A stretch of DNA of 64,000 bases from UBA2336 sp964404445 (GTDB lineage Bacteria > Bacteroidota > Bacteroidia > Cytophagales > Cyclobacteriaceae): positions 186,001 to 250,000 of the forward strand of contig CAYOJW010000006.1 in NCBI GenBank assembly GCA_964404445.1, given 5' to 3'. Within the stretch, counting starts at the first letter, position 1, and every line of letters begins with the position of its first letter. The translations under genes were made by a program, and so were the position numbers. The notes below the pieces were generated by a model. That model was given only the letters and a program-made list of their open reading frames with translations, had not been told where the DNA came from and ran no database searches. Below, piece by piece: positions 35,719 through 44,972 of the stretch.

Positions 35719-35751
35719 TGTTAACTGCCTACTGCCAACTTTTAGTTAAAG

Positions 35752-36018
35752 TTACATCCCCGTGTTGTTGCCATTCACTGCGCTGTCCATCCGTACAATG
35801 TACCTTCCGGCATTAAACGAATCGTTGTTGTAAAATCCCGAAAGAATGCGGTGGGCGATTTGTTCAATAATCAGTTCGCTGTCGGTCTTGTCTTCTTTGC
35901 CGTGCCAGTACACGCGGTTAGGGTGCTTGCGCATATCTTCCACATACAACCGGGCGTGATTAAACTGTTCGTCCGTAAAGGTAATGGTAAAGCAGGTTTT
36001 TACTTTTTGAGTTTCCAT
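35752..36018 (-). CDS. hypothetical 88-residue protein
   Basis: A small cytoplasmic protein starting METQKVKTCFTITFTDEQF, with a charged middle (EDMRKHPNRVYWHGKEDKTD) and IEQIAHRILSGFYNNDSF. No family recognised. The reading frame is open for 270 nt upstream, but that part overlaps the promoter and start of the M16 peptidase gene and has no protein-like character, so the ATG at 36018 was chosen. Confidence 0.65.
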   Translation of the reverse strand: METQKVKTCFTITFTDEQFNHARLYVEDMRKHPNRVYWHGKEDKTDSELIIEQIAHRILSGFYNNDSFNAGRYIVRMDSAVNGNNTGM

Positions 36019-36124
36019 AGTACAATCGTTTTGCAAGTGGTGTGCCAATAAAATGTTACGAATTATACGAAAAACCAAACCGGTAGTTGAACAACTGCCC
36101 GGCATCGGGCAAAAGTGTTCATAC

Positions 36125-36155
36125 TTGGGACGGTATGCGTAAACTCCTATTTTTG
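36125..36155 (+). promoter_or_regulatory. -33/-7 promoter for M16 peptidase operon
   Basis: TTG at 36125-36127 and TATTTTTG at 36148-36155, 20 nt apart, fit the Bacteroidota sigma-ABfr promoter. The ATG at 36164 lies 8 nt beyond, so the leader is very short. Confidence 0.55.
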
Positions 36156-36163
36156 CGGTCGAA

Positions 36164-37399
36164 ATGAAAGACGAATATGTATTTACCCTGCCCAATGGCA
36201 TTCGTGTGGTGTATAAGCAGGTAGCCTCAACCAAATTAGTGCATTGCGGTATTTTTTTAGATGTGGGCAGCCGCGATGAAAGTGTCAATAATCAGGGTAT
36301 CGCCCATTTTTGGGAACACATGGCATTTAAGGGAACAGCAAAGCGCAAGGCTTTCCACATCATCAGCAGTCTCGATGCGGTAGGGGGCGAACTGAATGCT
36401 TATACCGATAAAGAAAAAATTGTATTCTATGCCTCGGTGCGCGACCAGTACGTGGAGCGGGCTATCGATATTTTATCCGACATAACCTTTCACTCGGTTT
36501 TTCCGCAGCCGCAGATCGAGAAAGAGCGCGGGGTAATTTTGGAAGAGATGTCGATGTATCACGATACTCCCGATGATTCATTGCAGGACGAATTCGATGC
36601 GTTGGTGTTTAAAAACCATCCGATGGGTATGAATATTTTAGGCCGGCCTGAAACCGTGTCAACCTTTATGCGAAACGATTTTGTTTCGTTTTTCAACGAT
36701 CACCTCGACACTAACCGCATTGTATTTAGCTGCGTGGGCAATATTCCGGTCGATAAACTTTTGCGATGGGTAACACAATACCTCAGTATCCCGAAATCAT
36801 CGCGCACGGTAAAACGCAAAAAAGCCGGGAAGTACACACCACGCGAAACCGAAATTTACCGTTCGGTGAAACAGGGAAGGTGTGCGCTGGGGCGTGAGGC
36901 ATATCCTATCCATCACCCAAACCGTATTCCGTTTTTCATGCTGGTGAATATGCTGGGCGGCCCCGGCATGAATTCGCGGCTGAACCTTTCGCTGCGCGAG
37001 AAATACGGTTTTGTGTATTCGGTCGATGCCCACTATGTTTCGTTTACCGATACGGGAATGTTTGCCGTGTATTTTGGTACAGAACTGAAACAATTAGATA
37101 AGTGTATTGCGTTGGTTAAAAAAGAGCTTGTTAAATTTTGTGAAGAGTCGTTAACACCCCGGCAACTGGCAGCCGCTAAAGAACAGATTAAAGGCCAACT
37201 GGCAATCTCGGAAGAAAACAACCTGAACCAGATGATGATGATGGGTCGAAGCATTTTAAATCGTGGTTATGTGCCATCGCTCGATGAAATTTTCGATCAG
37301 GTGCAGAATACCAGCGCACAAAAAATCAAAGACATGGCTCAGGAAATGTTTAACCCTGCGCAACTGAGTTATTTAAAAATGGTACCGGCTAAGGCATAA
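36164..37399 (+). CDS. M16 family zinc metallopeptidase (insulinase/processing-peptidase type)
   Basis: A 411-residue protein with the inverted zinc motif HFWEH (near residue 48-52, in GIAHFWEHMAFKGT) and the downstream ligand Glu in the ERGVILEEM region. The second-half R/Y site is seen in LREKYGFVYSVDAHY. There is no signal peptide, so a cytosolic single-unit form like mitochondrial-processing-peptidase relatives is likely. It is first in a close operon with an O-methyltransferase (4-nt gap) and a transglycosylase. Confidence 0.92.
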   Translation: MKDEYVFTLPNGIRVVYKQVASTKLVHCGIFLDVGSRDESVNNQGIAHFWEHMAFKGTAKRKAFHIISSLDAVGGELNAYTDKEKIVFYASVRDQYVERAIDILSDITFHSVFPQPQIEKERGVILEEMSMYHDTPDDSLQDEFDALVFKNHPMGMNILGRPETVSTFMRNDFVSFFNDHLDTNRIVFSCVGNIPVDKLLRWVTQYLSIPKSSRTVKRKKAGKYTPRETEIYRSVKQGRCALGREAYPIHHPNRIPFFMLVNMLGGPGMNSRLNLSLREKYGFVYSVDAHYVSFTDTGMFAVYFGTELKQLDKCIALVKKELVKFCEESLTPRQLAAAKEQIKGQLAISEENNLNQMMMMGRSILNRGYVPSLDEIFDQVQNTSAQKIKDMAQEMFNPAQLSYLKMVPAKA

Positions 37400-37403
37400 C
37401 CTT

Positions 37404-38045
37404 ATGGACATTACAAACCCATCGATTCAGCAGTATGCCGAGGCGCATACATCGCCCGAAAACGACTTGCTGAAAAAAATCAACCGCGACACACACGCCA
37501 ACATTATGATGCCGCGTATGTTGTCCGGGCATATACAGGGTCGCGTGCTGTCCATGATCAGCCACATGATCAAGCCCCAAACCATTTTAGAGATCGGGAC
37601 TTATACCGGCTACTCAGCCTTGTGCCTGGCCGAAGGTCTGCCCGCCCAAGGAAAGCTGATTACGATTGACATCAATGAAGAATTAGAAGAGCGTGTGCGT
37701 GCAGCCTTTGCCGCTTCGGCTTTTAATGAACAAATCGATTACCGCATTGGCAACGCACTTGAACTGATCCCCACGCTGCAAACCGCCTTCGATATGGTAT
37801 TTATCGATGCCGACAAAGAAAATTATGCCCGGTATTACGATTTAGTAATCAATCATGTACCTTTGGGCGGTTATATACTGGCCGATAATGTGTTGTGGAG
37901 CGGCAAGGTTCTTGATGCAAAAGGCAACAAGGATACAAAAGCCATCCAGGATTTTAACCGTAAGGTACAGGAAGATCACCGGGTAGAAAACGTATTGCTG
38001 CCCATCCGTGACGGACTGTTGCTGATGCGGAAGGTAAGCCAGTAA
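37404..38045 (+). CDS. class I SAM-dependent O-methyltransferase (family 3)
   Basis: A 213-residue enzyme like catechol and caffeoyl-CoA O-methyltransferases. SAM-binding motif LEIGTYTGYSALCLAEGL (near 62-79), then LITIDINEELEE; the metal site is at DMVFIDADKENYARYYD and the later LADNVLWSGKV. The methyl acceptor is unknown. It starts 4 nt after the M16 peptidase stop. Confidence 0.92.
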   Translation: MDITNPSIQQYAEAHTSPENDLLKKINRDTHANIMMPRMLSGHIQGRVLSMISHMIKPQTILEIGTYTGYSALCLAEGLPAQGKLITIDINEELEERVRAAFAASAFNEQIDYRIGNALELIPTLQTAFDMVFIDADKENYARYYDLVINHVPLGGYILADNVLWSGKVLDAKGNKDTKAIQDFNRKVQEDHRVENVLLPIRDGLLLMRKVSQ

Positions 38046-38084
38046 TTTTTAGTAACAGGCTGACTATTTTTTAAACTGATTTCT

Positions 38085-39908
38085 ATGAAGCTCGCAGCCG
38101 CGCTTGTATTTATTTCCACCCTGGCGTATGCACAGGCGCCCGAAGTGCCTGCCAAAATGCAATTTGCCGGCATTACACTTACCATCCGTGACGATGCCCG
38201 CAGGGAAATCCAGAAAGATGTAAATATGCTCACGCAATCGGCTAAGCACCACAACATAAAAGTGGAGCGCGCCAAAACGTATTTCCCCATCATCGAAAAA
38301 ATATTTGCTGAAGAACGTGTACCCGATGATTTCAAATACTTGGTGTTGCAGGAAAGCGCCCTTATAGCCGATGCCGTTTCGGTTTCAAATGCTGTTGGAT
38401 TCTGGCAGTTTAAAGATTTCACAGCCGTGGAAATGGGCTTGCGGGTCGATAAGGATATTGACGAGCGCATGAACATCGCATCCTCTACACGGGCAGCCGC
38501 ACAGTACATTAAAAAAAATAACTATTATTTTAATAACTGGATTTATGCGTTACAGGCATACCAGATGGGCGCAGGCGGAACCATGAAGGCCGTAAAAGAT
38601 TACCAGAGCGGAACCAAGCACATGGAAGTTAACAGTCAAACCTACTGGTACGTTAAAAAATACCTGGCGCACAAAATAGCGTTTGAAGGAACGGTTCGCG
38701 GAACCGGTGAGGTGAAGGTGTTTATGGTTGCCAATAAATCCAAACAATCGATCAGCGATGTAGCCAAAGAGTTTTATATTGATGAAGCCGACTTGCGTGA
38801 ATACAATAAATGGATTCGCAAAGAGCATATCCCGGACGACAAACCGTACTTCGTGTCGATACCAAGCCGCACAGAAAACAAGGCGCTGAACGAAGCAATC
38901 GCAAAAGCCGAAACCAAAACTACTGCCGAACAACCGGCACGCATTACGCCACGCACAGCCGATGCGGCCAGCGTAACCATGATGCTGCACGGCATACCGG
39001 CTATTAAAGCACAGGCAGGCGAAACGCCTACTACACTCGCACAACGCGCAGGTGTATCGTTGTCGTTGTTTTTGCGCCATAACGATATATCGGTAAGCGA
39101 CCGCATTGTTGCCGATGAATTTTATTACCTGAAAAAGAAAAAAACAAAAGGCCCGGTTTCGCATCACGTAGCCAAAGCAGGTGATAACTTGTGGAGTGTA
39201 AGCCAGCGTTATGGCGTACAGGTACACCGGTTAGAGCGTTATAATAAATTGGATAAAAACAGCATACTGAAAGAAGGGCAGGTTGTTTACCTCACCAACA
39301 AGCGGTCGGCCGCTCAACCCCAACCGGTACACGAAGCCATCGGGGTTGACGATGCTGCCTTTAACTGGACAGTGCAGCCCAAAGCCATGCCCGAACAAGA
39401 AACACCACCTTTGGCAGAACCCACACCCGAAGCAACGGTACCCGTAATTTTGCCGGAAATCCCGGCCGGTAAACCCGAAGAAATCAAGCCCGTGGAAGAA
39501 ACGAAAACCGTAGCCATCGATACGCTTCGTGTGGAAACGGTAAAAGTAGAAACAGTAAAACCCACACATCATACAATAGCAGCCGGTGAAACATTGTACG
39601 CCATTGCCAAACGCTACGAGGTAGGGGTTATGCAGTTAGTGGAGTGGAACAACCTGTCGTTAACCGAAGGGATTAAACCCGGGCAGGTGATCAGGGTTGT
39701 GGATGAAGAAACTCAAAACCAACCGGAAGCCCAACCAACGGCAACACCTGAAACAGTGGCAGTTTTGCATACCGTAAAAACCTCCGACACGCTGTACAGC
39801 ATCGCCCGCGAGTACGGTGTAACAATCAAAGACCTGATGGACTGGAACCAAAAAAAGGATTTCAACCTGACCATCGGTGAAAAACTGCAAATCCTGAAAA
39901 AGCAGTGA
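38085..39908 (+). CDS. LysM lytic transglycosylase (MltD-like)
   Basis: A 607-residue periplasmic or outer-membrane enzyme that cleaves peptidoglycan glycan strands to 1,6-anhydro products. Signal peptide ends AYAQ. SLT domain (about 60-190) has the catalytic Glu in LVLQESALIADAVSVSNAVGFWQF and the AYQMGAGG end. Three LysM domains bind glycan: about 365-405 (HVAKAGDNLWSVSQRYG), 502-545 (HTIAAGETLYAIAKRYE) and 565-606 (HTVKTSDTLYSIAREYG), with a Pro/Glu/Thr-rich linker. Third gene of the M16 operon (39-nt gap). Confidence 0.92.
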   Translation: MKLAAALVFISTLAYAQAPEVPAKMQFAGITLTIRDDARREIQKDVNMLTQSAKHHNIKVERAKTYFPIIEKIFAEERVPDDFKYLVLQESALIADAVSVSNAVGFWQFKDFTAVEMGLRVDKDIDERMNIASSTRAAAQYIKKNNYYFNNWIYALQAYQMGAGGTMKAVKDYQSGTKHMEVNSQTYWYVKKYLAHKIAFEGTVRGTGEVKVFMVANKSKQSISDVAKEFYIDEADLREYNKWIRKEHIPDDKPYFVSIPSRTENKALNEAIAKAETKTTAEQPARITPRTADAASVTMMLHGIPAIKAQAGETPTTLAQRAGVSLSLFLRHNDISVSDRIVADEFYYLKKKKTKGPVSHHVAKAGDNLWSVSQRYGVQVHRLERYNKLDKNSILKEGQVVYLTNKRSAAQPQPVHEAIGVDDAAFNWTVQPKAMPEQETPPLAEPTPEATVPVILPEIPAGKPEEIKPVEETKTVAIDTLRVETVKVETVKPTHHTIAAGETLYAIAKRYEVGVMQLVEWNNLSLTEGIKPGQVIRVVDEETQNQPEAQPTATPETVAVLHTVKTSDTLYSIAREYGVTIKDLMDWNQKKDFNLTIGEKLQILKKQ

Positions 39909-39989
39909 ACGTTTTCGCGCTGTTTTCGTTACTAACAGTTTTGGATGCCCAAAATTCAAGAAAGACCTTATTTTATGAGAGAAAAGGTA

Positions 39990-39997
39990 TATTTTTG
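39990..39997 (+). promoter_or_regulatory. -7 promoter element for orphan receiver
   Basis: TATTTTTG fits TAnnTTTG, 51 nt before ATG 40049. Confidence 0.4.
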
Positions 39998-40048
39998 CAG
40001 GATTAGGGTTTTGGCAAGGGTTCTAAACCCCGGTAATTAGACAGTTTG

Positions 40049-40459
40049 ATGATAGTGGAGACGAATTTAGATTTAGTTATGTTGGTGGACGATAACGATA
40101 CTGATAATTTTATCAGTAAACGGATTATCGAGATCACTAAATTTGCAAAGGGGGTAGAGGTTAAGAGTTCGGGAAAAACAGCGTTGGATTACCTCAAAGA
40201 AAACCAGAATAACACCGAGAAAATCCCCAGCCTGATTTTTTTAGATATTAATATGCCCATTGTTGACGGGTTTGTGTTTTTGTACGAGTTTGAGAAATTC
40301 AACGAATTGGTACGCAACAAGTGTAAAGTCATTATTTTGTCAAGTTCCGATAACAAGCGCGACATCGATAAAATTGTGAACAACAATCACGTAATTAAAT
40401 TTATTACCAAGCCCCTCACCGAGATAGCTTTAGATGAAATCAAGCTGAGCAATATTTAG
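40049..40459 (+). CDS. stand-alone response regulator receiver (CheY-like)
   Basis: A 136-residue single-domain regulator. The acidic pair is in VDDNDTDNF, the phosphoacceptor D in IFLDINMPIVDG (near 74) and the signal residues S and K in ILSSSDN and FITKPL. There is no output domain and no adjacent kinase, so the partner is elsewhere; the TPR protein at 29941 lacks an ATPase domain but could be linked. ATG 40049 is used; a TTG precedes it. Confidence 0.9.
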   Translation: MIVETNLDLVMLVDDNDTDNFISKRIIEITKFAKGVEVKSSGKTALDYLKENQNNTEKIPSLIFLDINMPIVDGFVFLYEFEKFNELVRNKCKVIILSSSDNKRDIDKIVNNNHVIKFITKPLTEIALDEIKLSNI

Positions 40460-40483
40460 GCAACGTAAAACAGTATTGTAAAA

Positions 40484-40509
40484 GCCCGGCCGATTGGTCG
40501 GGTTTTTTT
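40484..40509 (+). terminator. rho-independent terminator
   Basis: CCCGGCC-GATT-GGTCGGG stem followed by seven Ts, 24 nt after the receiver stop codon. Confidence 0.85.
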
Positions 40510-40540
40510 ATTCGTGTAACTTTAGCCCAAACCAAATTGC

Positions 40541-42076
40541 ATGAACCGCGAAAAGTACATCGAAACCATTACCCGGTCTTATACCACTCCGCACCCATCC
40601 ATTTATCTGGGGGCAGGTATTCTCAATAACGAAATCATAGCCGAAACAAAAGTAAACCTGCCGTTACGCATGATGAACCGCCACGGATTGGTTACAGGTG
40701 CAACCGGCTCGGGCAAAACCCGAACGTTGCAACTCATGGCCGAGCAGCTTTCGGCCGCAGGTGTACCGGTATTTATGCCCGACATGAAAGGCGATTTATC
40801 AGGTATGGCCAAAGCTGGTGTGGTCAATGATAAAATCAACGAACGCACAGCCGCATTGGGCATACAGTTTACACCTTCCGGGTTTCCGGTAGAGTTGTAT
40901 TCGCTTAGCGGAAAAAAAGGTGCGCAAATGCGTGCTACTGTTACCGAGTTTGGCCCCGTGTTGCTTAGTAAAATTTTAGAACTGAATGAAGTGCAATCGG
41001 GCGTGCTGGCCGTGGTGTTTAAATATGCCGATGATAAAAACCTGCCCATTGTTGACCTGAAAGACCTGAAGAAAGTTTTAAATTATTTGTCGGAAGGCGC
41101 AGGGGCGCAAGAGATCAAGGCCGACTATGGAAAAATATCAGGTGCTACAGCCGGAACCATCTTACGGAAAATTGTAGCGCTCGAACAGCAGGGCGTGAGC
41201 CAGTTATTTGGTGAGCGATCGTTTGATATACAAGATATGCTCGACAGGGTAGATGGTCGTGGTGTAATCAGTTTGCTCAACGTATCGGATGTGCAACAAC
41301 AGCCTGCCATATTTTCAACGTTTATGCTGGCGTTGCTGGCCGAGTTATACCAAAACCTTCCCGAAGCCGGTGATTTGGATAAACCTAAATTAATTTTCTT
41401 TTTAGACGAAGCCCACCTGTTGTTTAAAGACGCACCGAAAGCTTTCCTCGATCAGATCGACCAGGTTATCCGGCTCATCCGCTCGAAAGGTGTGGGTGTG
41501 TTTTTCTGTACCCAGCTTACGCAGGATATTCCGGCATCGGTATTATCGCAGTTGGGTAACCGTGTGCATCACGTAATCCGCGCGTTTACACCCAACGATG
41601 TGAAAGCCTTAAAGGAAACAATCAAAACGTTTCCCAGGTCGGAGTTTTACGACATGGAACAACAGTTTACCCAACTCGGTACCGGGCAGGCTTTTATTAC
41701 CGTGCTGAACGAAAAAGGCATCCCCACCGAAACCGTGGCTACGCACCTCGCGCCACCGGCATCGTTGATGGGGTCGCTTACGGAAACCGAATACGAAAGC
41801 CATTTACAACAATCAGATATGTACAGGAAATACCAGGAAGTGGTTGATCCGCAAAGCGCGTTTGAGATATTGGAGGCACGCATGAGTCAGCAAAAAGAAG
41901 AAGTACAGCAACAAGCCAAACGCACATCGGGGCGCAAAGCCGAAAAATCTACGTTTGACGAAGTAATGAGTTCGCCTGTTACCAAACAGGTAGGGCGCGA
42001 GTTGGTGCGCGGTGTGTTTGGGATGTTGTTCGGCACAACCCGAAGAAGAACCACTAAACGTGGCGGGTTGTTTTAA
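40541..42076 (+). CDS. DUF853 / HerA-like ATPase
   Basis: A 511-residue P-loop ATPase of the HerA/FtsK superfamily annotated as DUF853 in other genomes. Walker A GATGSGKTRTL (about 53-63), then PDMKGDLSGMAK, Walker B LIFFLDEAHLLF (about 285-296) and sensor VFFCTQLTQDIPASVLSQLGNRV. Relatives are related to helicase/translocase HerA, but the job of this bacterial family is not known. The C-terminal tail is basic (GTTRRRTTKRGG). It stands alone, converging on the fucosidase gene. Confidence 0.88.
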   Translation: MNREKYIETITRSYTTPHPSIYLGAGILNNEIIAETKVNLPLRMMNRHGLVTGATGSGKTRTLQLMAEQLSAAGVPVFMPDMKGDLSGMAKAGVVNDKINERTAALGIQFTPSGFPVELYSLSGKKGAQMRATVTEFGPVLLSKILELNEVQSGVLAVVFKYADDKNLPIVDLKDLKKVLNYLSEGAGAQEIKADYGKISGATAGTILRKIVALEQQGVSQLFGERSFDIQDMLDRVDGRGVISLLNVSDVQQQPAIFSTFMLALLAELYQNLPEAGDLDKPKLIFFLDEAHLLFKDAPKAFLDQIDQVIRLIRSKGVGVFFCTQLTQDIPASVLSQLGNRVHHVIRAFTPNDVKALKETIKTFPRSEFYDMEQQFTQLGTGQAFITVLNEKGIPTETVATHLAPPASLMGSLTETEYESHLQQSDMYRKYQEVVDPQSAFEILEARMSQQKEEVQQQAKRTSGRKAEKSTFDEVMSSPVTKQVGRELVRGVFGMLFGTTRRRTTKRGGLF

Positions 42077-42103
42077 AATGCCTTTACTATACCAGGTATT
42101 TGC

Positions 42104-43522
42104 TTAATTAAACCCGCCCTGTCCACGATACAGCGACAGCGGTGAGTCAAGCACAATCTTTACTACGGTAATTTCGGTATCGAGTGCAGCTACCGGTACA
42201 TTTAGGAAAACCGTGCCCGGTACAACGCTCCACGAAATTTTACCCACAATTTTCGGAGTAAGCGTTGTTCCGTTTCCTAAAACCTCAGCCGAAACAATTT
42301 TGTTGTTTAACCCTTTCAGCATGAGGTTAATGGTAAGGCCGGAGTCGTTCCCGTTAGGTTTTCGCACCTGGTTAACAAACAGGTATAATGTTTTTTTATC
42401 CTTACTTAATGTAGAGTTGCCGTGGTAGTGTCCATAAGGCAACCCCGCAGTGGTTCCGTAAATGGCTGCGGTATGCTTGCTTGTCCAACGGCCTATTTCC
42501 TGCAACAGCTTAACCTGTTCATTGGGTATCGTTCCATCGGCTTTCGGACCAATGTCAAGCAACAGGTTGCCGCCCATGCCAAGGCACTCAGTAAAAATCT
42601 GCAACACCTCGTTCGTGGTTTTCATATTGGTGTCAGTCGGGCGATAACCCCAGTTGTCGTTACTGGTAAGGCACAACTCCCAACTGGACTTGGCCGGGGG
42701 TGTAATGGGCATATTTTGTTCGGGCGTAGAGTAATCTCCATACGAATGAATGCGTCCGTTGAGAATGGCTTTTGGATTGGTTGTATGAATAATAGAATCG
42801 ATTTTATCGGCATCCCACTCGGCTTCGGAGTGTTCCCAGTCGCCATCGAACCAATACAAGTCAGGCATAAACTGTGTATTTATTTCTGCCAACTGGCTGT
42901 GCATGAAATGCAGGAATTTTTTCCAACGCAACGAGTCGTCTTTAATCGCATAACGCGAAACATCATTTAAAAATCCGGGGTAGTTGCCGTGGCTCCAGTC
43001 GAGTAGTGAATAGTATGTGCCAAACTTCAACCCTTCATTGCGCAACGCCTGCGCAAAGGGGCTAAGCACATCGCGGGCAGCCGGAGTTTGGTGTACGGTA
43101 CTCAATGGTTTTTTGGCATTCCATAACGCCTGTTTGCCCGAAGGATAAGTCCGGTCGGGAAAAATCTTTTGCCACTCGGTTTTGGTAGGATAAGGTGTGA
43201 GTTGCTGCGTGTTCCACAAGGCCAGGCCATCGTGGTGTTGTGTGGTGATTACGGCATACTTCGCACCGCTTGCTTTGATTAGTTGCGCCCATGCCTGCGG
43301 GTTGTACTGTTGTGCGGTAAACCCTTTGAGTTGCCGCATATACTCATCGTACGGAACGGTTTTGTTATGAAACGCCCAGCTTTCGGTAGTGCCCGCTACG
43401 GCATATATGCCCCAGTGGATGAAGACACCCAACTTGGCATCGTTAAACCATTGTAACCGTGTGGAGTCGGCCTGACCGTAACAAGCTGTGCCCGACAGGA
43501 GAAAAATCAGTAAATACCTCAT
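42104..43522 (-). CDS. alpha-L-fucosidase, GH29
   Basis: A 472-residue secreted glycoside hydrolase that releases L-fucose from glycans, acting in the periplasm or outside. Signal peptide MRYLLIFLLSGTACYGQ. Family features are FNDAKLGVFIHWGIYAV, AKYAVITTQHHDGLALW, the nucleophile Asp in LYWFDGDWEHSE (near 225) and the LLDIGPKADGTIP region. A beta-sandwich C-terminal domain follows. The nearest genes are unrelated, so it is not in a typical polysaccharide-utilisation locus. Confidence 0.94.
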   Translation of the reverse strand: MRYLLIFLLSGTACYGQADSTRLQWFNDAKLGVFIHWGIYAVAGTTESWAFHNKTVPYDEYMRQLKGFTAQQYNPQAWAQLIKASGAKYAVITTQHHDGLALWNTQQLTPYPTKTEWQKIFPDRTYPSGKQALWNAKKPLSTVHQTPAARDVLSPFAQALRNEGLKFGTYYSLLDWSHGNYPGFLNDVSRYAIKDDSLRWKKFLHFMHSQLAEINTQFMPDLYWFDGDWEHSEAEWDADKIDSIIHTTNPKAILNGRIHSYGDYSTPEQNMPITPPAKSSWELCLTSNDNWGYRPTDTNMKTTNEVLQIFTECLGMGGNLLLDIGPKADGTIPNEQVKLLQEIGRWTSKHTAAIYGTTAGLPYGHYHGNSTLSKDKKTLYLFVNQVRKPNGNDSGLTINLMLKGLNNKIVSAEVLGNGTTLTPKIVGKISWSVVPGTVFLNVPVAALDTEITVVKIVLDSPLSLYRGQGGFN

Positions 43523-43621
43523 GGATTAAAGGTATTAAATGGTGGGGTTATTTGTTAGTTCTTATTTAAGTGGTTGATAAATCCTGTTTTGAAGAGCATT
43601 CCACTTCGCGGGTGCTTGTAA

Positions 43622-43646
43622 ATATGTCAACATTGACATATTTTTG
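43622..43646 (+). promoter_or_regulatory. palindromic operator overlapping -7 element of toxin-antitoxin operon
   Basis: ATATGTCAA-CA-TTGACATAT is a perfect 9-bp inverted repeat at 43622-43641. Its right arm overlaps the promoter element TATTTTTG (43639-43646). The ATG 43653 is 6 nt beyond. It fits autoregulation by the HTH antitoxin. Confidence 0.65.
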
Positions 43647-43652
43647 TGGTGT

Positions 43653-43988
43653 ATGGCTAACGAAACCAAACCGCTCGCATGGCTACATGGAGAAGTTAAG
43701 ACTCCTCCATTTTCAGTGCAGGCAAGGGTAGAGGCGGGGTATTTGTTACGCCAATTACAAGCGGGCATAATGTTGTCGCTTCCTCATTCGCGGCCTATGC
43801 CTGCAATTGGTGTAAGGTGTCATGAACTCAGAATAGATGATAAAACCAAAACCTGGATGATAGTGTACCGGATTGATTCAGATGCCGTTCTTATACTTGA
43901 AGTGTTTAACAAGAAAACAAGACAAACACCAAAAAGTGTAATTGATAATTGTAAACGAAGAATACAGTTGTATGACTCAATAAACTAA
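43653..43988 (+). CDS. RelE/HigB-type toxin (Gp49-like)
   Basis: A 111-residue protein of the RelE/ParE superfamily, phage Gp49/HigB type (PF05973), whose members usually cut mRNA at the ribosome. Visible features are FSVQARVEAGYLLRQLQAG, a hydrophilic loop, CHELRIDDKTKTWMIVYRID and the C-terminal VFNKKTRQTPKSVIDNCKRR. It is first in the pair, toxin before antitoxin, as in HigBA. The start ATG 43653 (MANETK) follows an operator/promoter. Confidence 0.85.
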   Translation: MANETKPLAWLHGEVKTPPFSVQARVEAGYLLRQLQAGIMLSLPHSRPMPAIGVRCHELRIDDKTKTWMIVYRIDSDAVLILEVFNKKTRQTPKSVIDNCKRRIQLYDSIN

Positions 43989-43999
43989 ATCGTTACGTG

Positions 44000-44311
44000 A
44001 TGAAGATTGCTAAGAGAAAGAAATTAGAAACAAAGGGATGGAAGGTTGGCTCAGTCAGCGATTTCCTGGAGCTTACTCCTGAGGAGAATGCTTATGTAGA
44101 GTTGAAATTAGCATTAAGTAAAAATTTGCAGACGTACAGAAAGCAGAAAAAATTAACACAAGCGCAACTTGCAAGTCAGTTGAGGTCAAGTCAATCCAGA
44201 GTTGCAAAAATGGAAGTGGGCGACCCTTCAGTATCAATGGATTTACTTGTTCGTTCGCTGTTAACACTTGGCGCATCAAAAAAACATATCGTTAAAATGA
44301 TGTTATCGTAA
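44000..44311 (+). CDS. Xre-family HTH antitoxin
   Basis: A 103-residue partner of the preceding toxin. The HTH (about 40-95) has YRKQKKLTQAQLASQLRSSQSRVAKMEVG, the XRE-type fold, and the protein probably binds both toxin and the palindrome at 43622. The gene starts 11 nt after the toxin stop (GTG 43997 is an alternative). A complete intact pair. Confidence 0.85.
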   Translation: MKIAKRKKLETKGWKVGSVSDFLELTPEENAYVELKLALSKNLQTYRKQKKLTQAQLASQLRSSQSRVAKMEVGDPSVSMDLLVRSLLTLGASKKHIVKMMLS

Positions 44312-44376
44312 TTGGCTTTGCTTATCCTGAAATTCTCAAGGTAAACTGGGTTGTAACATATCCTGAAGAACGTTCC

Positions 44377-44972
44377 CTAAGAATCCGTATCCAGTCCAAA
44401 CTTGTCTTTGAGTTCGCGTACTAACGGGTTCTTTTGTATCATCAGGTTAAGACGGGCTTTATCGTTCATGTAAAGATGGCTTAAATCTTCTTCCTCAATG
44501 ACTTTGAGTTCAATCACAAGTTGGATCGAATCATTCTGCAAATGATCTTTTAAATGAATAAGTAACTCTGTGCGGATTTCATTTAACTGGGTTTCCTGAA
44601 AAGGGTTGTGGATGTGAACAATCACCCGGCCATCGCGGTACTCAAACCCTTGCGATAACAGACGGTACGTAACCTGAAGGTTTTTGTATTTATCAGCAAA
44701 AGCCTGCCATACATCTTTTAGTTGTTGCTCTGTGAACGGCTGGTTTCGTTTTTTCTCGACAACGGCAGTTGTAGCGGTTTCTTTTTTTACCCCGCCCTTC
44801 ATCAGCGACTTGAGGTCGGCCATGGAGGGGGTTGCTGTTTTTGCGGCTTTTCCTGTTGTAACAGGTTTTGTTTCAGTAGTGAGTGTGTGCTGTACGGTTG
44901 GTGTAACCGGTTCTTCGGCAGGGTTGGTAATTACGTTTTGCTTTTCGGGCTGATCGGCAATTACGCTGTTAC
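44377..44972 (-). CDS. dnaX: DnaX tau-specific C-terminal extension (reached by -1 shift)
   Basis: This -1 frame continues the dnaX gene after the ten-A run. It encodes a Pro/Thr-rich linker (KSNSVIADQPEKQNVITNP) and a conserved C-terminal domain (LKDVWQAFADKYKNLQVTYRLL, VRELKDKFGLDTD) as in full-length DnaX of Bacteroidota. The frame is open without a stop from the slip site to 44377. It would make tau of about 566 residues; tau binds the polymerase alpha subunit and DnaB helicase in E. coli. An internal ATG at 44823 (MADLKSLMKGG) could instead start a separate 148-residue product. The alternative is a sequencing error in the homopolymer. Confidence 0.8.

Noticed and set aside
36019..36288. 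N-terminal extension of the 88-residue minus-strand protein
   Set aside because: It overlaps the promoter and first codons of the M16 peptidase and does not look like protein sequence.
38550..39572. Minus-strand frames inside the LysM transglycosylase
   Set aside because: Cys/Phe/Tyr-rich shadow frames with no independent support.
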